Below, in pieces: positions 1-5,044 of a stretch of 5,044 bases of DNA. The DNA comes from RYN-433 sp036558265 (GTDB lineage Bacteria; Planctomycetota; Phycisphaerae; Tepidisphaerales; Tepidisphaeraceae). Each line of letters starts with the position of its first letter. Positions within the stretch are counted from its first letter, which is position 1. The stretch is from NCBI GenBank assembly GCA_036558265.1, contig DATBFY010000651.1:1-5044 (forward strand), in the 5' to 3' direction. The position numbers were made by a program, and so were the translations under genes. The notes under the pieces are model-generated. The model saw nothing but the letters and a program-made list of their open reading frames with translations, had not been told where the DNA came from and made no database searches.

Positions 1-248
1 GGCCGACGGCAGGAACGCCGACGACCAAGCCGATGGCGGCGCGCCCTTGATCGAAGACACGCTAAAGCGTGAACTCCGAACTGACCAGCCGCGCCAGCGG
101 CGAGGTGGGGGGGAGGGTGGTGAGCGATTGAGGTGGGCGGAAGCCCGGGTGATCGTGGCGACCAGGGTGATGGCGCGGACGGGGGCGGTGAGGTAGAAGA
201 TGGCCCGGGCGCGGCGGATGTGGTGGGGGAAGCGGCGACGGATTCGGG
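1..248. other. Left-edge stretch without a defensible gene
   Basis: I see no complete gene here. On the minus strand one frame stays open from the repeat to the left edge. Thirty consecutive codons in it (234 down to 145) all end in G or C and would encode a peptide beginning RFPHHIRRARAIFYLTAPVR. That frame has no ATG, GTG or TTG start, only a CTG inside the repeat, and its codon bias dissolves below about 142, near a run of seven G (105-113 area). On the plus strand a 64-codon frame enters from the left edge and stops at TAG 194-196. The same G/C-rich third positions serve both frames, so the bias does not choose between them. It could be a gene remnant, a gene end, or GC-rich spacer. Confidence 0.4.
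58..71. repeat. Short perfect palindrome CACGCTAAAGCGTG
   Basis: Arms CACGC and GCGTG flank TAAA; counting the inner T and A, the arms are six bases around AA. On the minus strand it reads CACGCTTTAGCGTG and is preceded by GTTCGGAGTT. Only one copy lies in the window. It resembles short dispersed intergenic elements I associate with planctomycete genomes, but that is memory and not checked. No T-tract follows on either strand, so it is not a canonical terminator. Confidence 0.35.
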
Positions 249-310
249 GATCAGGAGCGGTCCCCAGTCAGAAGGGTTCTTTGAGGGCAGACAAGAATGT
301 CTGCCCCACC
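249..310 (+). repeat. Dispersed 62-bp repeat, copy 1, with palindromic core
   Basis: This segment aligns without gaps to 4111-4172, with 52 of 62 bases identical (counted by eye). Its core is a perfect 9-bp inverted repeat: GGGCAGACA at 285-293, loop AGAA at 294-297, TGTCTGCCC at 298-306. The 21 bases at 281-301 and the final GCCCCACC are identical in both copies. Weaker similarity seems to continue leftward to about 215 (a CCACCACATCCG-like block read on the minus strand). It lies 10 bp beyond the stop codon of the minus-strand GT2-GT4 gene, so it would be in that gene's transcript tail. No U-tract follows the hairpin, so it is not a textbook terminator. Its intergenic position and repetition suggest a REP-like or MITE-like dispersed element. 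Confidence 0.8.
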
Positions 311-320
311 ATCCAAAGAC

Positions 321-2063
321 TCACGGGCGGGACGTCCTTGCCACCTGTGGCACCTGTTGCAGGACGTTGCGGATGGCGTCGGCGGTTTGCTGCCAGGAGA
401 ACTTCTTTGCCTGTTCGTGGCCGGCGGTGATCAGGCGCTGTCGGACGTCGGGTTGCTGAACCTCGCGCAGGGCCTGGACCATGCCCTGGACGTCGTCGTC
501 GCGGACGAAGAGGGCGGCGTCGCCGGCGACTTGGGCGAGGCTGCCGTTTTGGGTGGTGATCACGGGGCAGCCGCAGGCCATGGCTTCGAGGACGGGCAGG
601 CCGAAGCCCTCGTAGGTGCTGGGGTGGAGGAGGGCGACGGCGCCGCTGTAGGCGGCGGCGAGCTCGTCGTCGCTGAGGGCGAAGGCCTTGACGTCCTTGT
701 CGCCGACGAGCTGCTGGAATTCGGGCTCGAGGGTGATGTGGCCGGCGCAGAGGAGGTCGAACTGATCAAGCTGGGGGAATTGCGCGAGCGCGCGGAAGGT
801 GAGGATCGTGTTCTTGTATCCGCCGCGGGCGCCGACGGTGAGGAAGTAAGGTTTGGTGATGCCGACACCGCTGCGGACGTAATCGATCTGCTCCTGCGGG
901 CGCGGGTGGAAGCAGGGCGCGGCGGCGAGCGGCGTGACGCGGACGCGGTCGGCGGGCAGGTCGGGGAAGAACTTCAAGAGGTCCCGCCGCGTGGCGTCGG
1001 AGACGCAGACGAACGCGCTGGCGTGGCGGATGCCGTGGTGCTTCTCGCGCCACATGGGGTGGCGCAGGTCCCAGCCGAAGATCTCGGGGATCATGTCGTG
1101 GGCCATGAAGACGCTGGGGGTGGTCAGCGGCGTGGTGTAGTAGGTGGAGATGAAGACGTCGGCATCTTCCTCGTCGCAGATGAACTGGAGGGTGCGGCGG
1201 TCGTGGTCGGTACGGTTGTAGTCGTAGAGGTCCATGGCGCGGCTGCGCACGCCCGGGATCTGCGGCGCGGTGCGGCCGCGGTCGAGGAGGACGATGTGTC
1301 TGGCGAAGCCGTCGGCGGCCCAGGTTTCGAGGAGCTGGCGCCAGACGCGTGCGATGCCGGTCTGGTACATCTGGAAGAAGACGGCGTCGATGACGATTTT
1401 GGGTTTGGTCGAATAGTGCTTGCGGGCGAAGATGCCGCGGTTCTTCACGTGCAGGGCGATCTGGTCGATGCGGCCGTCGCGGCCGGTGGTGTTGCCCAGA
1501 TGGTGGATGAGGTTGGCGACCTCGGGGACGGGCGTGAGTGGCAGGCCGGCGCTCTGGGCGCGATGACAGAGGTCCACATCGTCCCAGTAGCCCAGGGTGT
1601 AGTCTTCGGTCCAGCCGCCCAGGTCAGACAGCGCCTGTCGCGGGATGCAGAGGCACCAGCCTTCGAGATAGGTCTCGTAGAGTTCCTGGATGAGCGGGCC
1701 GGGCCCGGCAAGTCCGCGGCCGGCGCGCTCGATCAGGTACTGCACCGGCGGCGACTTGATCTGGACGTCGTTGTTGAGGAAGAGCAGGTACTCGCTATCC
1801 GCCGCCGCGGCGCCCTGGTTGTTGGCGGCGCTGAATCCGCGGTTGGTTTCGTTGCGGATCAGCGTGATGTTGTTGCGCTTGCAGAAGGCCTGGAGGGCGT
1901 CGCGGGCGGGGGGCTGGCTGCCGTTGTCGATGAAGATGATCCGCGCGTCCCGCAGTTGCTGGACGTTGTTCTCCCAGAGCTGGAGGAGTTCGCCGTGGTC
2001 CCACCAAGGGGTGATGACGGTGGCGCGGATGCTTGGCGAGGGCGTGACGGTCGGATCGGACAT
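321..2063 (-). CDS. Bifunctional GT2-GT4 glycosyltransferase fusion
   Basis: This 580-residue protein probably transfers two sugars in succession while a surface glycan is built in the cytoplasm. Residues 12-215 form a GT2 (GT-A fold) domain: an opening strand ATVITPWW, FIDNGS at 44-49, NRGFSAANNQG at 74-84, the metal-site equivalent NND at 97-99, and WDDVDLCHRA at 160-169, matching the ED-type catalytic segment of rhamnosyltransferase-like GT2 enzymes, then HHLG at 187-190. Residues 222-580 form a GT4 (GT-B) domain: TGIARVWRQLL at 235-245, VSDATRRDLL at 354-363, VGARGGYKN at 410-418, and the E-x7-E signature with E485 and E493 in YEGFGLPVLEAMACGCP. No signal peptide or membrane segment is visible. 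I chose ATG at 2061-2063 because homology-like sequence begins just after it; the longer open frame upstream is antisense noise over the methyltransferase gene. The start lies 5 bp after that gene's stop, with a weak GGCGGA upstream, so the two are probably co-transcribed. Sugar donors and acceptors cannot be read from the sequence. Confidence 0.93.
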   Translation of the reverse strand: MSDPTVTPSPSIRATVITPWWDHGELLQLWENNVQQLRDARIIFIDNGSQPPARDALQAFCKRNNITLIRNETNRGFSAANNQGAAAADSEYLLFLNNDVQIKSPPVQYLIERAGRGLAGPGPLIQELYETYLEGWCLCIPRQALSDLGGWTEDYTLGYWDDVDLCHRAQSAGLPLTPVPEVANLIHHLGNTTGRDGRIDQIALHVKNRGIFARKHYSTKPKIVIDAVFFQMYQTGIARVWRQLLETWAADGFARHIVLLDRGRTAPQIPGVRSRAMDLYDYNRTDHDRRTLQFICDEEDADVFISTYYTTPLTTPSVFMAHDMIPEIFGWDLRHPMWREKHHGIRHASAFVCVSDATRRDLLKFFPDLPADRVRVTPLAAAPCFHPRPQEQIDYVRSGVGITKPYFLTVGARGGYKNTILTFRALAQFPQLDQFDLLCAGHITLEPEFQQLVGDKDVKAFALSDDELAAAYSGAVALLHPSTYEGFGLPVLEAMACGCPVITTQNGSLAQVAGDAALFVRDDDVQGMVQALREVQQPDVRQRLITAGHEQAKKFSWQQTADAIRNVLQQVPQVARTSRP

Positions 2064-2068
2064 GGCGA

Positions 2069-2578
2069 TTATCCGCCGCGCTTGCGACCCACGCCGAAGC
2101 AGTCGGCGCCGTCGAGGTGGGGTTCGTTGGCGGGGCACATGCCGACCTCGAGCGGTTCGATGTCCGCGAGGTTCAGCAGGATGCGCATGCCATCGGGCAG
2201 GATGCGCCAGCAGTCCTGCGGGTGGCGGTGCTCGGGCCACTTGGCCGGCGCGATCCAGCAGGCGTAGCCGCCGGGCCTCAGGTGCTTGCCCATTGTCCTG
2301 GCGAGCGCGAACGGGTCGCTGGAGTGTTCCAGGCACTGCCCGGAGATGACCACGTCCCACTGCTTGCCCAGGTCCCACACGCCCGAGGCGGGAACGATCA
2401 GATCGACGTTGGGCCCCTGCTCCATGTCCACGCCGGTGTATTCCCACCCGGCCCAGAGCGGGCGGTAGGTGCCGTTGACGTCGTAGGACCCGACGTCGAG
2501 CACGCGCCCGCCGCGCGGGGCGTCGCGCAGGTAGCCCTGGATGAACTCGCGCATGAGACTGAGGCTGTTGGGGTGCAT
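2069..2578 (-). CDS. Class I SAM-dependent methyltransferase (short, glycan-cluster type)
   Basis: This 169-residue protein is a compact Rossmann-fold methyltransferase. Motif I is VLDVGSYDVNG at 26-36, the acidic residue closing strand 2 is D51 in GVDMEQGPNVD, motif IV is WDVVISGQCLEH at 74-85, and the post-core LRPGG is at 100-104. The segment HRHPQDCWRILPDGMR (117-132) is a feature I associate with methyltransferases of polysaccharide clusters. It is shorter than most class I enzymes (about 200-250 residues) but the core looks complete, ending CFGVGRK. The substrate is probably a sugar or glycan intermediate, by context only. ATG at 2576-2578 is preferred because it follows a convincing promoter; Met9 (2552-2554) is an alternative. 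No Shine-Dalgarno sequence precedes either start. It is followed after 5 bp by the GT2-GT4 gene, an operon-like spacing. Confidence 0.88.
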   Translation of the reverse strand: MHPNSLSLMREFIQGYLRDAPRGGRVLDVGSYDVNGTYRPLWAGWEYTGVDMEQGPNVDLIVPASGVWDLGKQWDVVISGQCLEHSSDPFALARTMGKHLRPGGYACWIAPAKWPEHRHPQDCWRILPDGMRILLNLADIEPLEVGMCPANEPHLDGADCFGVGRKRGG

Positions 2579-2595
2579 AGTGGGGTCGGCGGCTT

Positions 2596-2624
2596 GTTCT
2601 AGTTGGGGGTAGGGGAGGCGTCAA
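2596..2624 (-). promoter_or_regulatory. Sigma70-like promoter for the methyltransferase/GT2-GT4 unit
   Basis: Reading the minus strand, TTGACG (2624-2619) is separated by exactly 17 bp from TAGAAC (2601-2596). The first matches the -35 consensus at five of six positions, the second the -10 consensus at four of six. Transcription would begin near 2588-2590, only about 10-12 bases before ATG 2578, giving a very short leader without a Shine-Dalgarno sequence. Predicted by eye. Confidence 0.5.
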
Positions 2625-2686
2625 GATACGGCGCGACCGGTTGGCGCGGTGGGTGCGGAGGGAATGCAGAAGAGCCCTCACCCCAA

Positions 2687-2712
2687 CCCTCTCCCGGAGT
2701 ACCGGGAGAGGG
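2687..2712. repeat. Perfect 11-bp-stem hairpin, REP-like dispersed element
   Basis: Arms CCCTCTCCCGG (2687-2697) and CCGGGAGAGGG (2702-2712) enclose the loop AGTA. The element is preceded by CCCTCACCCCAA (2675-2686). This sequence type is found between genes in many GC-rich bacteria, where spurious translations such as LTPTLS are familiar. On the minus strand it starts 12 bp after the stop of the zinc-ribbon methyltransferase gene. No T-run follows, so it is not a canonical intrinsic terminator, though it could stabilise the 3' end or weaken read-through into the next unit. Confidence 0.75.
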
Positions 2713-2724
2713 AGCAAAGGCGTG

Positions 2725-3411
2725 TCAGACGACGCACACCATCGCCTGGGCGGCGGGGTAATCGAGCGAGACGATGCGGCATTCGGAGAAACCGGCCTGG
2801 ATGACGTGGGTCCAGGCGTCTGCGCCGTACTCGGTCTGCACGACGTAATCGGGCTGGAGCGCGTCGGCGCTGCCGTGATAGCTGGGCTCCATGCCGGCGC
2901 GGCTGATCGTCAGGCGGCCGACGATCATCGGCACGGTGAAGACGCAGAATCCGTGTGACCGGAGCACGCGGCGGCACTCCGCGAGGCCGCGGATCGGCTG
3001 GGGGACGTGCTCGAGCGTGTCGGAGTGGACGACGAGGTCCCACGAGGCGTCTTCGTAGGGCAGGCGGGTCATGTCGATCTCGGGATAGCGGGCGAGCGTG
3101 CGGTTGGGGAGCCTGGCGAGGAGGCGCGTCAGCTCGCCGGCCTCGTTGAGCTCCAGCACCTTGAGGCCGCGCACGTCGGGGAACTCGATGAAGGATGTGA
3201 ACGTGCCCGCGTAGGCGTAGCAGCGCATGATCGCGACGGCGAGGGCCATCGAGCGGAGGTTGCAGCCGCAGGATGCGCAGTGGGCGCCCTGCTGGCGGGC
3301 GACGTACTCGGCCTCGTGGGGCGCGAGGCGCCACTGGGCGATCAGGTCGTCCCAGAGGATCTTGCGGAAGCGGATGTCGCGGCCGCCGCAGACGGGGCAG
3401 TGGTCGATCAT
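2725..3411 (-). CDS. Zinc-ribbon SAM-dependent methyltransferase
   Basis: This 228-residue protein joins an N-terminal cysteine cluster to a methyltransferase-like domain. Two pairs, C5-x2-C8 (CPVCGG) and C45-x2-C48 (CASCG, with C50 nearby), probably hold a zinc ion. The SAM domain follows from about residue 80: VLELNEAGELT at 85-95 takes the place of motif I, and SWDLVVHSDTLEHVPQP at 123-139 is a clear motif IV and following loop. RRVLRSHGFCVFTVPMIVGR (147-166) replaces the usual LRPGG strand. Motif I lacks the normal GxGxG pattern, as in a subgroup of methyltransferases found in glycan clusters, so SAM binding is likely but not proven. The role may be sugar or aglycone methylation; the substrate is unknown. 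ATG 3409-3411 lies 10 bp after the membrane gene's stop, and AAGAGA overlapping that stop is a plausible ribosome-binding site, which suggests coupled translation. A hairpin follows the stop. Confidence 0.88.
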   Translation of the reverse strand: MIDHCPVCGGRDIRFRKILWDDLIAQWRLAPHEAEYVARQQGAHCASCGCNLRSMALAVAIMRCYAYAGTFTSFIEFPDVRGLKVLELNEAGELTRLLARLPNRTLARYPEIDMTRLPYEDASWDLVVHSDTLEHVPQPIRGLAECRRVLRSHGFCVFTVPMIVGRLTISRAGMEPSYHGSADALQPDYVVQTEYGADAWTHVIQAGFSECRIVSLDYPAAQAMVCVV

Positions 3412-3421
3412 GCGCGTTCTC

Positions 3422-4045
3422 TTAACGGATGCGGACGCGGGTCTCGTGCGCGCGGTATTGCTGGGTTTGTTCCTGCTCGGTGGCGGCCTGGTACGCGGCG
3501 TAACCGACGATGACGTTGCCGCCCAGTTCCAGGACCGTGTTGACCCAGTAGCTCGCCCATGACCAATAGAGGAGCTGGTCGATGTGATGGAACGACGCCG
3601 CCCGGATGATCACGAACGCGCACAGGTAGATGATCCCGACGAACGCCAGACGGTAGCGCCGCCACAGGTCGCGCATGAACCAGATCGCCCCGGCCACCGC
3701 GCCGATCGCGCCCAGGGCGAAGATGATGACGAACACCAACTGCACGGGGCGGCGGTTCTGGTACCACCCTCCGCTCCTGGCCACCGAGCGCCCCACCTCG
3801 GTCAGGTCGCTCTGCAGGTCGAGCTGCTTGTTGAAGCCGAGGAAGACCATCAGGCCGCAGAGCGTGAACCAGAAGACCGGGGCGTGCCAGCGGCGGGCGC
3901 GGCCCAGGCTGCGCTCGCGCTCCTTGCGGCCGGCCCAGAAGCACAGGCCGGCGGCGACGAAGTAGGCGACGGTGATGAGCCAGGCCGTCGGGTAGGGGTC
4001 GCCGCGCGGGGCTTTGGCGAGGATGGACGGGAGGGAGCAGAACAT
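3422..4045 (-). CDS. Multi-pass membrane protein of unknown function
   Basis: This 207-residue protein has about five hydrophobic segments, at roughly residues 20-39, 57-76, 102-124, 133-152 and 168-188, so it should sit in the inner membrane. The loops are rich in Arg (40-52, 125-132), and the tail after 188 is hydrophilic and rich in Gln and Glu. Two stretches look conserved-family-like, not random hydrophobic sequence: FLGFNKQLDLQSDLTEVGR (68-86), at the end of the second segment, and IIRAASFHHID (146-156), after the fourth. The paired His153-His154 next to Asp156, and Lys73 and Asp76 near a membrane face, are polar residues that could be functional. I do not recognise a characterised family. 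It is the first gene of a probable two-gene unit with the zinc-ribbon methyltransferase. ATG 4043-4045 has no visible Shine-Dalgarno sequence. Confidence 0.85.
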   Translation of the reverse strand: MFCSLPSILAKAPRGDPYPTAWLITVAYFVAAGLCFWAGRKERERSLGRARRWHAPVFWFTLCGLMVFLGFNKQLDLQSDLTEVGRSVARSGGWYQNRRPVQLVFVIIFALGAIGAVAGAIWFMRDLWRRYRLAFVGIIYLCAFVIIRAASFHHIDQLLYWSWASYWVNTVLELGGNVIVGYAAYQAATEQEQTQQYRAHETRVRIR

Positions 4046-4110
4046 CGCGCGATGGGGCGATCGTATCGGATGGTGGTGGAATCCGCACGGCGCGAAGCCG
4101 CGGAATTGGC

Positions 4111-4172
4111 GATCAGAACGGGGGCCCAGTCAGGAAGTTTATTTGAGGGCAGACAAGAATGTCCGCCCCACC
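4111..4172 (+). repeat. Dispersed 62-bp repeat, copy 2, with palindromic core
   Basis: This is the same-orientation partner of 249-310, exactly 3862 bp away with no gaps in the alignment. The core arms are GGGCAGACA (4147-4155) and TGTCCGCCC (4160-4168) around AGAA. The single change in the right arm (C4164 against T302) gives an A-C mismatch in plus-strand RNA but a G-U pair in minus-strand RNA. It lies between two divergent gene starts, so it cannot be a terminator for either gene. Similarity may extend leftward to about 4067. Confidence 0.8.
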
Positions 4173-4198
4173 GGAGAGAGTCCAGCAGTCACGGCTAT

Positions 4199-4233
4199 TG
4201 ACGAATTCGCAATGACCCATGACAACTGACCGT
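4199..4233 (+). promoter_or_regulatory. 7-bp-phased TGAC repeats before the plus-strand gene
   Basis: TGAC occurs at 4199, 4213, 4220 and 4227, at spacings of 14, 7 and 7 bp, ending just before ATG 4238. An inverted GTCA sits at 4188-4191. The first TGAC is also within TTGACG (4198-4203), which with 17-bp spacing faces GACAAC (4221-4226), a weak -10 with three of six matches. It might be an operator or promoter; it may also be degenerate repeat debris. Confidence 0.25.
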
Positions 4234-4237
4234 CGCG

Positions 4238-5044
4238 ATGCTCTCCGTCGTCGTGCCGATCTACAACGAGGAGGCGAACCTGCCGGAGCTGCTGCGCCGC
4301 ACGTCCGCGGCGCTGGAGGCGACGGGAGAGGCGTGGGAGATCGTGCTGGTGGACGATGGCAGCCGGGACGGCTCGGCGCGGATCATCCGCCAGGCCCACG
4401 ACGCCGACCCCCGGGTCAAGCTGATCGCGCTGTCGCGGAATTTCGGACACCAGCCGGCGATCACGGCGGGCGTGCACCACGCGCGGGGGGACGCGGTGAT
4501 CCTGCTCGACGGCGACCTGCAGGACCCGCCGGAGCTGATCCCGCGGCTCGTGGAAAAGTGGCGTGACGAGGGATTCCAGGTGGTGCTGGCGCAGCGGCGG
4601 AGCCGGGCCGAGCACGGGGCGGCGCGGCGGATCGGTTTCCGGCTGTTCTACCCGCTGATGCGGCACGTGAGCGACCTGCCGGCGGGGACGACGGCGGCCG
4701 AGGCGGGGATCTTCGGGCTGATGGACCGCGTGGTGGTCGATTGTTTCAACAGGCTGCCGGAGCGGAACCGCTTCATCCCCGGGCTGCGGCAGTGGCTGGG
4801 CTTTCGCCAGGGGGCGGTGGAGTACGACCGGCGTGATCGGGCCGCGGGCGAGCCCAAGCAGACGCTGGGGCGGCTGATCAAGTACGCGATGGACGGGATG
4901 GTGAGCTTCAGCGTGCGGCCGCTGCGGGTGGCGACGTGGACGGGGTTCGGCTGCGCGGCGATCGGGTTCCTCACGGCGATCGTGTTCATCGTGCGGCGGC
5001 TGTTCTTCCACGATCCGGCGGTGACGGGGTTCACGACGCTGTTG
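4238..5044 (+). CDS. GtrB/DPM1-like polyprenyl-phosphate glycosyltransferase, 3' truncated by window
   Basis: The 269 visible residues belong to a GT2 enzyme of the type that moves a sugar from a nucleotide donor to a polyprenyl phosphate (undecaprenyl phosphate in bacteria) at the inner membrane. Visible motifs are VVVPIYNEEANL (4-15), IVLVDDGSRDGS (35-46), LSRNFGHQPAITAG (65-78), and the metal-binding DGDLQDPPE (91-99). ERNRFIPGLRQWLGFRQ (175-191) and AAGEPKQTLGRLIKYAMDG (202-220) are typical of the GtrB/ArnC/DPM1 branch, followed by FSVRPLR and a first membrane helix at about 232-252. The segment 155-163 reads EAGIFGLMD where GDFRLMD is common in relatives, a mild variation. Family members are usually 300-340 residues with two C-terminal helices, so the rest should lie beyond 5044. 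ATG is the only ATG, GTG or TTG start after the in-frame TGA at 4220-4222; no Shine-Dalgarno sequence is visible. It is transcribed away from the membrane-protein gene. The exact sugar is unknown. Confidence 0.93.
   Translation, partial: MLSVVVPIYNEEANLPELLRRTSAALEATGEAWEIVLVDDGSRDGSARIIRQAHDADPRVKLIALSRNFGHQPAITAGVHHARGDAVILLDGDLQDPPELIPRLVEKWRDEGFQVVLAQRRSRAEHGAARRIGFRLFYPLMRHVSDLPAGTTAAEAGIFGLMDRVVVDCFNRLPERNRFIPGLRQWLGFRQGAVEYDRRDRAAGEPKQTLGRLIKYAMDGMVSFSVRPLRVATWTGFGCAAIGFLTAIVFIVRRLFFHDPAVTGFTTLL

Noticed and set aside
285..306. Palindrome as an intrinsic terminator for the GT2-GT4 gene
   Set aside because: No T-tract follows on the minus strand, and the second copy lies between divergent gene starts, so a repeat element explains both copies better.
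297..2267. 656-residue plus-strand open frame
   Set aside because: It is antisense to the GT2-GT4 gene, is made mostly of G, A, V, E and D without motifs, and starts inside the repeat. The minus strand has clear catalytic signatures.
2117..2602. 161-residue plus-strand open frame
   Set aside because: It is antisense to the short methyltransferase, with no motif and no ribosome-binding site.
2064..2717. N-terminal extension of the GT2-GT4 reading frame
   Set aside because: The 218 extra residues are Arg/Pro/His-rich and overlie the methyltransferase gene, which has proper motifs. ATG 2061-2063 gives a normal GT2 start.
4060..4088. Minus-strand promoter with TACGAT as -10 for the membrane-protein gene
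   Set aside because: Only four of six -10 matches, and the hexamer 17 bp upstream (GTGCGG) does not resemble a -35.
249..4172. Composite transposon or CRISPR array
   Set aside because: Only two repeat copies occur in the window, no transposase or cas gene is present, and no spacer-like regular array is seen.
4139..5011. 290-residue minus-strand open frame
   Set aside because: It is antisense to the GtrB-like gene, has a Pro/Arg/His-rich composition, and runs into the repeat.

Overview
The window is GC-rich bacterial DNA whose genes look like part of a cell-surface polysaccharide (glycan or O-antigen type) cluster. A planctomycete, perhaps of the Phycisphaerae type, is my best guess. The guess rests on high GC, scarce Shine-Dalgarno sequences, the type of glycosyltransferase and methyltransferase genes, and dispersed short palindromic repeats between genes. 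No marker gene proves it, so the taxonomy is inference.

Layout. Positions 1-248 hold no gene I can defend, only a small hairpin and a suspicious open frame. Positions 249-310 are copy 1 of a 62-bp dispersed repeat with a palindromic core. Four minus-strand genes follow, read from right to left: a multi-pass membrane protein of unknown function (3422-4045), a zinc-ribbon plus SAM-methyltransferase protein (2725-3411), a second, short SAM methyltransferase (2069-2578), and a 580-residue protein fusing a GT2-type to a GT4-type glycosyltransferase (321-2063). The first two genes are 10 bp apart and the last two 5 bp apart. The 146-bp gap between the pairs holds a perfect 11-bp-stem hairpin of the widespread 'CCCTCACCCCAACCCTCTCCC' type, then a good sigma70-like promoter (TTGACG, 17 bp, TAGAAC). 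The minus strand is therefore probably two transcription units.

The divergent intergenic region 4046-4237 carries repeat copy 2 and a 7-bp-phased TGAC array. A plus-strand GtrB/DPM1-like polyprenyl-phosphate glycosyltransferase starts at 4238 and runs off the right edge.

The genes make sense together. The plus-strand enzyme would load a sugar onto a lipid carrier at the membrane. The bifunctional GT2-GT4 protein would add sugars to a growing glycan. The two methyltransferases may modify or cap sugars. The membrane protein may belong to the same envelope process, but nothing in its sequence shows how. The least explained parts are the repeat pair bracketing the minus-strand genes, the left edge, and the unknown membrane protein. 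I see no CRISPR array, tRNA, rRNA, transposase or defence system.
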